From Mitsuaria sp. PDC51 (lineage in GTDB: Bacteria > Pseudomonadota > Gammaproteobacteria > Burkholderiales > Burkholderiaceae_C): DNA of 64,000 nucleotides. Below, in pieces: positions 25,698 through 33,728 of the stretch. Numbering within the stretch: position 1 is the first letter of the stretch; every line of letters starts with the position of its first letter. The position numbers and the translations under genes are program-made. The notes below the pieces were generated by a model. That model was given only the letters and a program-made list of their open reading frames with translations. It was not told the DNA's origin and did no database searches. Location: positions 1,612,001 to 1,676,000 of the forward strand of contig NZ_FOZE01000002.1 in assembly GCF_900113225.1 (NCBI RefSeq). The letters run 5' to 3'.

Positions 25698-25974
25698 GGG
25701 TGGATGCCAGGGCCGCGACCGGAGTCGCGGCGGGTCGCCGTCAAGTCACCGTCGAGCCATTGTGCCGAGCCGCGCCCGGCGCTTTCCCCGGGGAAACTCC
25801 AAGCGGGACGTCGCCCGGCGTTCCCCGCGGCGATCCGGACGGGCCGTCGGCGGATCGAGGATCGCCCCACCGACCCTTCCCTTCAGGGTCTTGCGCCGAG
25901 GCGACATCGACGCCGCGCCGCGCTGCCTAGAATCCGCCCGCCCCGCCGCGCTTTCCCCCGAAGGCGCGAGGGGC

Positions 25975-26141
25975 AGCGTTCTCAGGGCGGGGTGGAAGTC
26001 CCCACCGGCGGTATCCGGGACGCGGTCGTCAGGCCGTCGATCCCGGGAGCCCGCGAGCGCCCGGCATCGCCCTTGCGGTGCCGGGGTCAGCAGACCTGGT
26101 GAGAGGCCAGGGCCGACGGTCACAGTCCGGATGAAAGAGAT
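25975..26141 (+). promoter_or_regulatory. FMN riboswitch (RFN element)
   Basis: The conserved blocks of the RFN aptamer occur in order: AGCGTTCTCAGGGCGGGGTG (25975 on), CCCCACCGGCGGTA, GAGCCCGCGAGCGCC, GGGGTCAGCAGACCTGGTGA, GGCCGACGGTCACAGTCCGG and ATGAAAGAGA. The variable stem between GCC and GGGGTCAGC is long. A TAGAAT at 25928-25933 could be the promoter -10. Between aptamer and ribH, GC-rich inverted sequence (about 26160-26200) may be the expression platform. FMN binding should lower expression of the lumazine synthase that starts at 26254. Confidence 0.96.
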
Positions 26142-26253
26142 CGCGTCCATCGTCGGCCTCGCGGGCCGGCGCAAGCGTTCGCGCCTGCGCCGCCGGGCGG
26201 CCGCGTTGTGCGTGCGCGCCCTGATTCATCGTTCCACCTTGCAAAGGGTTCAC

Positions 26254-26736
26254 ATGAATCAGACCCCCCTCCACTCCCCCTCCTCCGCCGTCCCCCGCGT
26301 GGCCATCGTGTCCGCGAGCTGGCATGCCGACCTGGTCGGCCGATGCCGGGAGGCCGCGATCCGCGGCCTCGAGGCTTCAGGCCCCGTTCGCGTCGAGACC
26401 TTCGAGGTCCCCGGCGCCTTCGAGATCCCGCTGCATGCGATGAAACTCGCCCGCGGCGGGCAGTTCGATGCGGTGCTCGCCTGCGCGCTGGTCGTCGACG
26501 GCGGCATCTACCGCCACGACTTCGTCGCGCAAGCCGTCATCGACGGGCTCATGCGGGTGCAGCTCGATACCGGCGTGCCGGTGTTCTCGGCGGTGCTGAC
26601 GCCGCTGGCCTTCCACGAGCATGCGACCCACCACGGGTTCTTTCACGAGCACCTGGTGGTCAAGGGCACCGAGCTCGCGAGCGCTTGCCGCGCGACCTTG
26701 GCGGCGTTGCGGCGGCTCGATGCGTTGACGGCCTGA
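26254..26736 (+). CDS. ribH: 6,7-dimethyl-8-ribityllumazine synthase, RibH2-like
   Basis: This 160-residue enzyme condenses 5-amino-6-ribitylaminouracil with 3,4-dihydroxybutanone phosphate in riboflavin synthesis. Signature segments are VPGAFEIPLHAMKLA, ALVVDGGIYRHDFVAQAVIDG and GVPVFSAVLTPL. The loop after it, FHEHATHHGFFHEHLVVKG, is His-rich as in the decameric RibH2 type of Brucella and Mesorhizobium, unlike the icosahedral type with LTTENxEQA. Start ATG 26254 follows AAAGGG. An FMN riboswitch lies in its leader, which shows that longer in-frame ORFs through the aptamer are not coding. No other rib gene is adjacent, so this may be a second lumazine synthase. Confidence 0.93.
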   Translation: MNQTPLHSPSSAVPRVAIVSASWHADLVGRCREAAIRGLEASGPVRVETFEVPGAFEIPLHAMKLARGGQFDAVLACALVVDGGIYRHDFVAQAVIDGLMRVQLDTGVPVFSAVLTPLAFHEHATHHGFFHEHLVVKGTELASACRATLAALRRLDALTA

Positions 26737-26739
26737 GCG

Positions 26740-26766
26740 GCGCTCGACGCGCTCGATGCGCTCGAC
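26740..26766. repeat. Three tandem copies of a 9-bp unit after ribH
   Basis: GCGCTCGAC, GCGCTCGAT and GCGCTCGAC lie head to tail just after the ribH stop. No function is evident. Confidence 0.6.
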
Positions 26767-26911
26767 GTTGCGAGGCGTGCGGGGCGCTTGAGCGCCCTGC
26801 TGGCGGTGCTCGCGTGCCGTCGCCAAGCGCGGCCCATCACAGGGCATGGGGCGTCCCGTCCGGGAACCCCAAGCCCTGTTCCGGGCCCAGTGAGATCCAG
26901 GCGCTCGGGCC

Positions 26912-27844
26912 TTATCCAGGCGCGGGGGACCCGGCCAGCTTCAGGGAAGTCACGAACTTCCGCGGCTGGCCGCTGATCGGATCGGTGAAGGCGATCTCGC
27001 GCGCCAGCAACTGCAGCGGCCGGCTGAAATCCACCTCGTCCTCGACCGGGCGCAGCACCGGATAGATGCGGTCGCCCTCGATGGGCAGACCCAGCGCGCA
27101 CAGCTGCGCTCGCAACTGGTGCTTCACGCCGCTGTGCGGCCGCAGCTCGTAACGGGCGCGGTCCGCGGCCAGGCGCTCGATCAGCGCAATGCGCGTGCGC
27201 GCGTTCGGCTCGCCCGCCACCGTGCGCATCTGCATGAAGTCCACCGGATGCTCCTCGAGACGACTCTCGTAGTCGAAAGGGAGCCGCGCGGCGACCTCGT
27301 CGCGCCACGGGGCAATCGCCTCGTAGACCTTCTCCACATCGCGATCACGGAAAAGGCGCTGGTAGGCGTCACGCGTCGCGGGCCGGACCGAGAACAAGGT
27401 CAGCCCCGCGGTCTCGCGGTCAAGCCGGTGGATCGGACTCAGGTCCGCCAAGCCCGTCTCCCGGCGTAGCCGCGTCAGCAAGGTCTGCTGCACGTAGCGG
27501 CCCTTGGGCGTCACCGGCAGGAAGTGCGGCTTGTCCGCCACCAGCAGGTGCTCGTCCAGATGCAGCACGCGCACCTGGCCCGGGACCTCGGGCTCCGCCG
27601 CGAGCCAGCGCCAGTAGTAGAGGCGCCGCTGCGCCCGGTAAGGTGCGTCCGGCGAGAGCGGCGTGCCGGCGTCGTCCAGCACGTCGCCGCGCTTCATGCG
27701 CATCGCCCAGTCGTCGCGTGCGACCAGCGGCAACCGCTCGGCCAGGAAGTCCAGCACCAGCGGCCATGACCCCGGCGGGCAGGCCAGCGCGCTCGCGGCA
27801 ACACCGTCTCGCAGCGGCAGTTCGAGCTTGGGAGGGCGGGCCAT
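26912..27844 (-). CDS. RluA-family pseudouridine synthase
   Basis: This 310-residue enzyme converts uridine to pseudouridine in RNA. The catalytic loop IHRLDRETAGLTLFS carries the essential Asp, and the family blocks LLVADKPHFLPVTPKG and GVKHQLRAQLCALGLPIEGDRIYP are clear. An N-terminal region of about 90 residues has no obvious S4 motif. The relatives I know of this TPKG type are annotated as rRNA/tRNA pseudouridine synthases of unproved target. It is followed by TAA at 26912 and lies downstream of the periplasmic binding protein/MurA-like pair on the same strand. Confidence 0.92.
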   Translation of the reverse strand: MARPPKLELPLRDGVAASALACPPGSWPLVLDFLAERLPLVARDDWAMRMKRGDVLDDAGTPLSPDAPYRAQRRLYYWRWLAAEPEVPGQVRVLHLDEHLLVADKPHFLPVTPKGRYVQQTLLTRLRRETGLADLSPIHRLDRETAGLTLFSVRPATRDAYQRLFRDRDVEKVYEAIAPWRDEVAARLPFDYESRLEEHPVDFMQMRTVAGEPNARTRIALIERLAADRARYELRPHSGVKHQLRAQLCALGLPIEGDRIYPVLRPVEDEVDFSRPLQLLAREIAFTDPISGQPRKFVTSLKLAGSPAPG

Positions 27845-27964
27845 GGCGAGTCGTCGAAGAGCGTCGAGGGAGTGGCGGTGAGCGCGGGCGGCGGTGAGCG
27901 GGACCGGTGAGCGAGGTCGGTGGGCGGGAGGGGATCTGAGGAGGGCGGTCGTTCGATCAGGCGA

Positions 27965-28927
27965 TCACTCGATCTGTGCGGGTCCGCGCGCGCGTTCGTC
28001 GAGGAAGCGGTTCAGTCGCTGCAGGTCGTCGGCGTCGATCGGGGTGCCCTTGCGCCAGGCCCTGATCCAGGCCTCGCGCTGCGGATCGGCGGCGAGCTGG
28101 CGCACCGCCTGGTCCATGGCCTCGATCGCGCGCCGGCCGTCCGGCGTGCGGCTGCAGCCGGCGGTGGCCACCAGCGTGCTGCGGCCCTCGACCAGCGGCA
28201 GCTTGACCAGCTCCGGGGGTCCGGCGTGGCTGGCGCTGAAGTCGTCGACGGTCACCGGGTACTCGAGCGTGTAGTCCATCCGCCGGGCGCGCAGCATCGG
28301 CAGCAGATGGGCGCCGCGGCCGGCGACGACCGAGCGCGGCGCCCGCTCGGGATGCTCCGCGAGCATGCGGTCGATGCGCGGTCCGAAGCTGCGGTCGCGC
28401 GGCAGCAGGCCGGTGAGGTCGGTGCGGCGCAGCAGGTCGGCGAGCTGCAGGGGCTGGCCGTTCGACGCGAACTTCGCCAGGTCCTCGCGGCGCACCACCA
28501 CGTGGATCTGGCGCGAGAGCATCGGCGGATGAAGCGTGGTGAAGTACAGCCACTGCAGCCGCTCGGGCGTGCGCACGTGCAGCACGGAACAGATCGTCTC
28601 GCCCTGGCGCACCTGGGCCTCGAAACGCGGCAGGCTCAGCTCGATGAACTCGTGGCGGTACTGCGGCATGCGCTCGATGAGCAGCCGCAGGAAGCCGTCG
28701 ACCTCGCCGTCGCCGAGATCCTCGACGCGCTGCGGCGGCCGCTTGTCGCGGTAGGCGAAGTGCGGCGGCATGTCCTGCACCAGCCAGCGCAGCACGGGCG
28801 GCGCGGAGGGGGCGGCCGCTGTCGCCCCCGGCGTTGCGGCCGGTGTCGCGCCCGGCGGTGTCGGCTGCGCGGCGGCGCAGGCCGCCGTCAGAATCGCCCA
28901 GGTGGCGATCAGTCGCCGTCGACCCAT
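27965..28927 (-). CDS. Periplasmic solute-binding-like protein (TIGR02285-like)
   Basis: This 320-residue exported protein has a signal peptide (1-20, ending ACAAAQ) and an Ala/Pro/Thr-rich linker to about 42. The rest resembles type 2 periplasmic binding proteins: LRWLVQDMPPHFAYRD, EVDGFLRLLIERMPQYRHEFIEL and LLPMLRARRMDYTLEYPVT. I relate it to the TIGR02285 group of uncharacterised binding-like proteins, with moderate confidence. The ligand is unknown and no permease gene is near. It starts inside the 3' end of the MurA-like gene (19-base overlap), so the two are probably translationally coupled. Confidence 0.7.
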   Translation of the reverse strand: MGRRRLIATWAILTAACAAAQPTPPGATPAATPGATAAAPSAPPVLRWLVQDMPPHFAYRDKRPPQRVEDLGDGEVDGFLRLLIERMPQYRHEFIELSLPRFEAQVRQGETICSVLHVRTPERLQWLYFTTLHPPMLSRQIHVVVRREDLAKFASNGQPLQLADLLRRTDLTGLLPRDRSFGPRIDRMLAEHPERAPRSVVAGRGAHLLPMLRARRMDYTLEYPVTVDDFSASHAGPPELVKLPLVEGRSTLVATAGCSRTPDGRRAIEAMDQAVRQLAADPQREAWIRAWRKGTPIDADDLQRLNRFLDERARGPAQIE

Positions 28928-30210
28928 TCCACCTTGGCGCCGAGGCGGGTGATGTTCTCGGCGAACTGCGGATGCGCGCGACGGACTGGCGTCGCGTTGC
29001 GGATGACCGACTTGCCGGGGATGCTGGCCGCCACCATCAGCAGCGCGATCGCGACGCGGATGATGTAGGGGCTCTCGACCTCGGCCGGGCTCAGCGTCTT
29101 GCCGCCGAAGGTCACCATCCGGTGCGGGTCGGACAGGAAGGCATGGGCGCCGAACTTGGACAGCTCCGTGGTCCAGCCCATCGCGCCGTCGTAGACCTTG
29201 TTCCAGAACATCACGCTGCCCTCGGCCTTGACGCCCAGCGCGACGAAGATGGGCAGCAGGTCCACCGGCAGGTAGGGCCAGGGGGCCGCCTCCACCTTCT
29301 GCAGGATGTTGCGGGTGAAGGGCTCCTTGACCTTGAGCTTGCCGTCGACCACCGCGTGCGACCAGCCGTCCTCGTGGACGATCTGGACGCCGAACTTGGC
29401 GAAGGTGCGGTCGATCAGCGGGAACTGTTCCGGATGCGAGTTCTTGACTCTCACGTCGCCGCCGGTGATGGCGCCCAGGGCGAGGAAGGTCACGATCTCG
29501 TGGAAGTCCTCGGCGAAGGTGAACTCGCCGCCGCCCAGTTCCTTCACGCCGTGGATGGTCAGGCGTGAGGTGCCCAGGCCCTCGAGCCTGGCGCCCAGCA
29601 TCTGCATGAACTGGCAGAACTCCTGCACGTGCGGCTCGCTGGCCGCGTTCATCAGCGTCGAGGTGCCGTGCGCCAGCGCGGCGCAGAGCACGAAGTTCTC
29701 GGTCGTGGTCACGGACGCGTAGTCGGTCCAGTGGTCGTTGGCCTTGAGCTGGCCGGGGACCTGCAGCAGCAGGCCGTCCGCGGCGCGGTCAACGCTGGCG
29801 CCGAAGCGCTCGAAGACCTCCACGTGCGGATCGATCTCGCGCGCGCCCAGCGTGCAGCCCTTGACGTCGTCCTCGATGCGCGCGGCGCCGAAGCGCGCCA
29901 TCAGGCCCGGCACCAGCATGATCGACGAGCGCATCTCCTCGGGCAGGTGGTCCTTGGCCGCGTCGAAGTGGGTGTCCCGGTGATGCAGGTCCAGCACGCC
30001 GCTCTTGAAGTCCACGGCGACATGGCTACCGAGATTGCGGAAGACCTCGAGGATCTTCTTGACGTCGGTGATCTCCGGCACGCCGTGCAGCCGCACCGGT
30101 TCGCGGGTCAGCAGCGTCGCGCACAGGATGGGCAGGACGGCGTTCTTGTTGGCCGAGGGAACGATGCGGCCCTTCAGGGGCGAGCCGCCGTGGACGATGA
30201 GATTGGACAT
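28909..30210 (-). CDS. Divergent UDP-N-acetylglucosamine 1-carboxyvinyltransferase (MurA-like)
   Basis: This 433-residue EPSP-synthase-fold protein is full length for MurA, which adds enolpyruvate to UDP-GlcNAc in peptidoglycan synthesis. Key residues are present: Lys22-Asn23 (SANKNAVLPIL), MRSS with Arg near 94, the phosphoenolpyruvate-binding Cys119 (GCTLGAREID) with the following Arg, and an Asp in APWPYLPVDLL. Cys119 predicts fosfomycin sensitivity. The sequence departs from standard MurA at several blocks, including the C-terminal RRAHPQFAENI, and it is not in the usual murA gene neighbourhood, so it may be a second copy. It overlaps the exported binding-like protein gene. Confidence 0.88.
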   Translation of the reverse strand: MSNLIVHGGSPLKGRIVPSANKNAVLPILCATLLTREPVRLHGVPEITDVKKILEVFRNLGSHVAVDFKSGVLDLHHRDTHFDAAKDHLPEEMRSSIMLVPGLMARFGAARIEDDVKGCTLGAREIDPHVEVFERFGASVDRAADGLLLQVPGQLKANDHWTDYASVTTTENFVLCAALAHGTSTLMNAASEPHVQEFCQFMQMLGARLEGLGTSRLTIHGVKELGGGEFTFAEDFHEIVTFLALGAITGGDVRVKNSHPEQFPLIDRTFAKFGVQIVHEDGWSHAVVDGKLKVKEPFTRNILQKVEAAPWPYLPVDLLPIFVALGVKAEGSVMFWNKVYDGAMGWTTELSKFGAHAFLSDPHRMVTFGGKTLSPAEVESPYIIRVAIALLMVAASIPGKSVIRNATPVRRAHPQFAENITRLGAKVEWVDGD

Positions 30211-30443
30211 GGCCTGGCGCGGAGCGCGCGGTGGGAATCGGTGGGCGAGCGCGAATTATCGGGGGTCGTTCGATGGCCCGGCGCCCGGTCGGGACATGGG
30301 GCGACATCTTGCAACGCGGCCGGACCGCCCGCCAGCGCGCGTCCCTTCCGGCGCCGGAGGAAAACTTCCGCCCGCTCGCTGCGTCGCCGCTAGGGGAAGT
30401 CATGGGCCTGCGGGCCGGGTCCCGCTCGCGACAATGCCGGCCC

Positions 30444-31568
30444 ATGACCACGCCCGTCGATCCGTCCCCGTCGGCTGCCGCCCCGGCGCTGCCCGACAGC
30501 CCGGCGCCCGTTCCCCTCCCCACCACCGCAGCCGCTGCCGCCTCTGCCACCACCGCGGCCGCAGCCGTCGCCTCTGCAACCGTCGCCTCCGCCGCGGTTC
30601 CCGCTCGCGCTGCCCCGACCGCCCCGAGCGCTGCGACCGGCGAGGCGCCGCAGGACCCGCGCGACTGGATCACGCCGGAGGACCTCAACGTCGCGCCCGC
30701 GCTGCTGGGCCTGCCGCTGGCCTCGCCGTGGCAGCGCGCCAAGGCGATGGCGGTCGACGTGACCCTGGTGACGGTGCTTTCCAACTTCGGCAACACGCCG
30801 CTGCTGGCGGGCTTCTGCTGGATCGCGTGGCGCTGGCACAAGCACCAGCGTGCCTCGCGCGGCGAGTTGCGGGCGGACAGCGGCTGGCTCGGCTGGGCGC
30901 CGGCGCTGTGCCTGGTCGCGTTCGGGCTGTACTCGAGCACGATGGAGCACATCGACGAGCCGACGAAGCAGGCGCGCCGCGAGGCCGTCGCCGCCGCTTC
31001 CCCCGACCGGAACGACCGCTCGGACGACGAGTCGGACGAGGCCGGTGCCGAGACGAAGGACCTGGTGAAGGCAGCGGTCGCCGCGGCGGCCTCGGCCGCG
31101 AGCGCGGGCGAACTGGATCTGGCGCGGCTCGAGCACGACCGGGAGTTGCAGCGCAAGGCCGACCGGGTGCGCATCAAGGCCTTGCAGGAGGAGGTCCGCA
31201 AGCTCAAGGACGAGGCCAAGCGCTCGCCGATCGAGAAGCTGCGGCACTGGTGGGAGCTGGTGGGCCTGAACCTGGCCTGGGCCTTCGCGTATTTCGTTGC
31301 TTTCCCGCTGATCTGGCCGGGCCAGACGCCGGGCAAGAAGCTGATGGGCCTGCGCATCGTCGAGCTCACTGGCAAGCCGCTCAAGCCGATGCTCTGCGTG
31401 CGCCGCTACGGTGGCTACGCGGCCGGCGCCACCACGGGCGGCATGGGCTTCCTGCAGATCCTGTGGGACGCCAATCGCCAGGGCCTGCACGACAAGGCTG
31501 CCCACACCGCGGTCATCGACATCCGCAACCCCCGCCGCCTGCGCCTGACGGAAGACCTCACCGGCTGA
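30444..31568 (+). CDS. RDD family membrane protein with long coiled insertion
   Basis: The protein has 374 residues. An Ala/Pro/Thr-rich N-terminus (1-70) precedes a split RDD domain: SPWQRAKAMAVDVTLVTVL gives the first Arg/Asp helix, and LIWPGQTPGKKLMGLRIVELTGKPL gives the conserved loop and second part. Between them lie two helices and a charged insertion of about 120 residues (140-265), probably a cytoplasmic coiled coil. RDD proteins are small membrane proteins, some implicated in ion exchange; the job here is unknown. The ATG at 30444 was chosen after GACAAT/CCGGCCC; longer frames upstream read into the murA promoter region. Its last codons lie in a 66-bp direct repeat. Confidence 0.78.
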   Translation: MTTPVDPSPSAAAPALPDSPAPVPLPTTAAAAASATTAAAAVASATVASAAVPARAAPTAPSAATGEAPQDPRDWITPEDLNVAPALLGLPLASPWQRAKAMAVDVTLVTVLSNFGNTPLLAGFCWIAWRWHKHQRASRGELRADSGWLGWAPALCLVAFGLYSSTMEHIDEPTKQARREAVAAASPDRNDRSDDESDEAGAETKDLVKAAVAAAASAASAGELDLARLEHDRELQRKADRVRIKALQEEVRKLKDEAKRSPIEKLRHWWELVGLNLAWAFAYFVAFPLIWPGQTPGKKLMGLRIVELTGKPLKPMLCVRRYGGYAAGATTGGMGFLQILWDANRQGLHDKAAHTAVIDIRNPRRLRLTEDLTG

Positions 31569-31687
31569 CCGCCCCGGCCGCTCTGCCAAGGCCCTACGTC
31601 AGCGAGCGCCCGTCCCGCGCTCACGAAAGACCTCGCCGGCGACCACCCCGGCCGCTTCGCCAAGGCCCGCCGTCAGCGAGTGCTTGT
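31548..31687 (+). repeat. Imperfect direct repeat covering the end of the RDD gene
   Basis: A 66-base unit (31548-31613) covering the last seven codons, the stop and the 3' flank recurs at 31623-31687, 75 bases on, with about ten differences and one gap. It looks like an old tandem duplication of a gene end. The rest of the 200-base gap to TrhO shows nothing else. Confidence 0.7.
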
Positions 31688-31768
31688 GGGGCCGGAACGA
31701 TGCGGGGGGTTCACGGACGTGATGCCCCCCGCGTCGTGGAGTGCCCGCGCCTGGCCCAACGGAGTCGA

Positions 31769-32593
31769 TCAGCCTTTCGAAGGATCCAAGCGCCTCGCCC
31801 GCGCCAACCGCCAAGCCTCGGCCGGATCATCCCCATAGACCTCTTCCGCCGTCGTATCGGTCTCCCTCCGCTGGGTGTCGATCGCGATGCGCTTGTCGAA
31901 GACGAAGCACTCTCCGCGCCAATCCACCTCGGCATCGGGCATCTGTTCGAAGTAGTTGAGGATGCCCCCATCGAGCTGCCGCACCGTCAAGCCGCGCTCG
32001 GCCATCCAGCCGGACATTTTTTCGCAGCGGATCCCACCGGTGCAGTACATCGCGACGGTCTTCCCCTCGCGACGCCAGGTTTCGGCGTGCGCTTCCACGT
32101 ACGCGGGGAAGTCGCGAAAGTGCCGCACGCCGGGGTCGATGGCGCCTTCGAAATGGCCGAGCGTGAACTCGAAGTGGTTGCGGTTGTCGAGCACGACGAC
32201 GTCGTCTCGCCGGATCAGCTCGCGCCATTCGCTGGGCGAGACGTGGGTGTCGCGCGGGTCGGCCAGGCCGGTGACGCCGTCCAGTCCGAAGGCCACGAGT
32301 TCCGGCTTTTCATGCACCTTGAGCAGCGTGAACGGCCGCGTGGTGCAGAAGCTGCGTTTGAAGCGCAGGTCGGCGAAGGGAGGTTCGGCGCGCAAGGCGG
32401 CCTCGTAGGCGTCGAGCGCCGGCACGGGGCCGCCGAGTGCGCCGGTGATGCCTTCGGGCGCCAGCAGCAGGTTGCCGCCGATGGTGTTCCCGAGGGTCTG
32501 GTTGAGCTCGCGCAGGCGCTGGGCGAGCGCGGTCGTGTCGTCCAGGCGGACGAACTTGTAGAACGAGCTGTGCTGGTGCTCGGGGGCGGCCAT
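31769..32593 (-). CDS. trhO: tRNA uridine(34) hydroxylase, rhodanese family
   Basis: The protein has 274 residues. An N-terminal acylphosphatase-like region (FYKFVRLDDTTALAQRLRE, NLLLAPEGITGALGG) precedes a rhodanese domain with active-site Cys in VAMYCTGGIRCEKMSGWM. This is the UPF0176/YceA family, now TrhO, which uses oxygen to make 5-hydroxyuridine at the tRNA wobble position. DNRNHFEFTLGHFEGAIDP is also conserved. Start ATG 32593 gives the usual length; the frame extends 111 bases further without conservation. It is divergent from psd. Confidence 0.9.
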   Translation of the reverse strand: MAAPEHQHSSFYKFVRLDDTTALAQRLRELNQTLGNTIGGNLLLAPEGITGALGGPVPALDAYEAALRAEPPFADLRFKRSFCTTRPFTLLKVHEKPELVAFGLDGVTGLADPRDTHVSPSEWRELIRRDDVVVLDNRNHFEFTLGHFEGAIDPGVRHFRDFPAYVEAHAETWRREGKTVAMYCTGGIRCEKMSGWMAERGLTVRQLDGGILNYFEQMPDAEVDWRGECFVFDKRIAIDTQRRETDTTAEEVYGDDPAEAWRLARARRLDPSKG

Positions 32594-32736
32594 CGGGGGG
32601 CAGAGGGGTGCAGAAGAGGGAAACCGCGATGGTACCGGGGGACGCGCGCCGCCCGGGACCAACCCGGGTGCGGGACCGTTCCTTGCCCGCCTAGAATCCG
32701 CCACCCTTTTTCCCGCCCTTCCGGGGGCCCACCGCT

Positions 32737-33585
32737 GTGTCCGATCGCCTTGCCGTCCTGCCTCAATACCTGATGCCCAAGCTGGCCATGACGCGCCTGG
32801 CCGGGCGCTTGGCGAGCGCGGAACTGGGCGGCTTCACGACCTGGACGATCCGGCGCTTCATCGACCGCTACGGCGTGAACATGGCCGAGGCGGCCGAGTC
32901 CGATCCCGCGGCGTACGCGACCTTCAATGAGTTCTTCACCCGCGCGCTCAAGCCCGGCGCCCGCCCGCTGGCGGATGCGCCGCTGATCTGCCCGGTCGAT
33001 GGCGCCATCAGCCAGTTCGGCCCGATCCGCGCGGACCAGCTCTTCCAGGCCAAGGGCCACCAGTATTCGACGGCGGCGCTGCTGGGCGGCGACCAGCACC
33101 TGGCCGCGCAGTTCCGCGACGGCCACTTCGCGACGATCTACCTCAGCCCGCGCGACTACCACCGCATCCACATGCCCTGCGGCGGCCGCCTGGTGCGCAT
33201 GGTGCATGTGCCGGGCGACCTGTTCTCGGTGAACCCGGTCACCGCGCGCGGCGTGCCGGGCCTGTTCGCGCGCAACGAGCGCGTGGTCTGCCTCTTCGAA
33301 GGCGAGTTCGGCCCCTGGGTGCTGGTGCTGGTCGGCGCGACCATCGTCGGCTCGATGGCCACGGTCTGGCATGGCGTCGTCAATCCGCCAAGACCGGGCC
33401 GTCCCCGTACCTGGCATTACGAGAACGAGCATTTCAGCTACGAGCGTGGCGCCGAGATGGGCCGCTTCCTGCTCGGCTCGACCGTCGTGATGCTGTTCCC
33501 GAAGCACCTGCCGATGCAGTTCAACGCGCATTGGCAGCCCGGCAGCGCGGTGCGCCTGGGCGAGCCGATGGCGACGCTGGGCTGA
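32737..33585 (+). CDS. psd: Phosphatidylserine decarboxylase proenzyme
   Basis: This 282-residue membrane-associated proenzyme makes phosphatidylethanolamine. Self-cleavage at LGST (Gly247/Ser248) creates the pyruvoyl cofactor. Other family segments are [41 protein letters not shown] and [14 protein letters not shown]. The start is GTG 32737; the residues after it ([15 protein letters not shown]) match the normal N-terminus. A TAGAAT at about 32692 may be its -10. It is divergent from trhO and 143 bases before trpS. Confidence 0.95.
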   Translation: MSDRLAVLPQYLMPKLAMTRLAGRLASAELGGFTTWTIRRFIDRYGVNMAEAAESDPAAYATFNEFFTRALKPGARPLADAPLICPVDGAISQFGPIRADQLFQAKGHQYSTAALLGGDQHLAAQFRDGHFATIYLSPRDYHRIHMPCGGRLVRMVHVPGDLFSVNPVTARGVPGLFARNERVVCLFEGEFGPWVLVLVGATIVGSMATVWHGVVNPPRPGRPRTWHYENEHFSYERGAEMGRFLLGSTVVMLFPKHLPMQFNAHWQPGSAVRLGEPMATLG

Positions 33586-33728
33586 CGCGCCTCCCCGGCG
33601 TCCCCCTCAAGGGGTCCCCCCACGCATTCCCCGGCGCCTCCCCCAACGCATCGCCATTGGAGGGGGCCCGCGCCGGTCCGCCTTTGCGGGACAATCGCCG
33701 TTTTGCGAAACGACGGCGACGAGCTCCC

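Noticed and set aside
25543-26253. Upstream extension of lumazine synthase
   Set aside because: It would translate the FMN aptamer and the promoter. The riboswitch and SD place the start at 26254.
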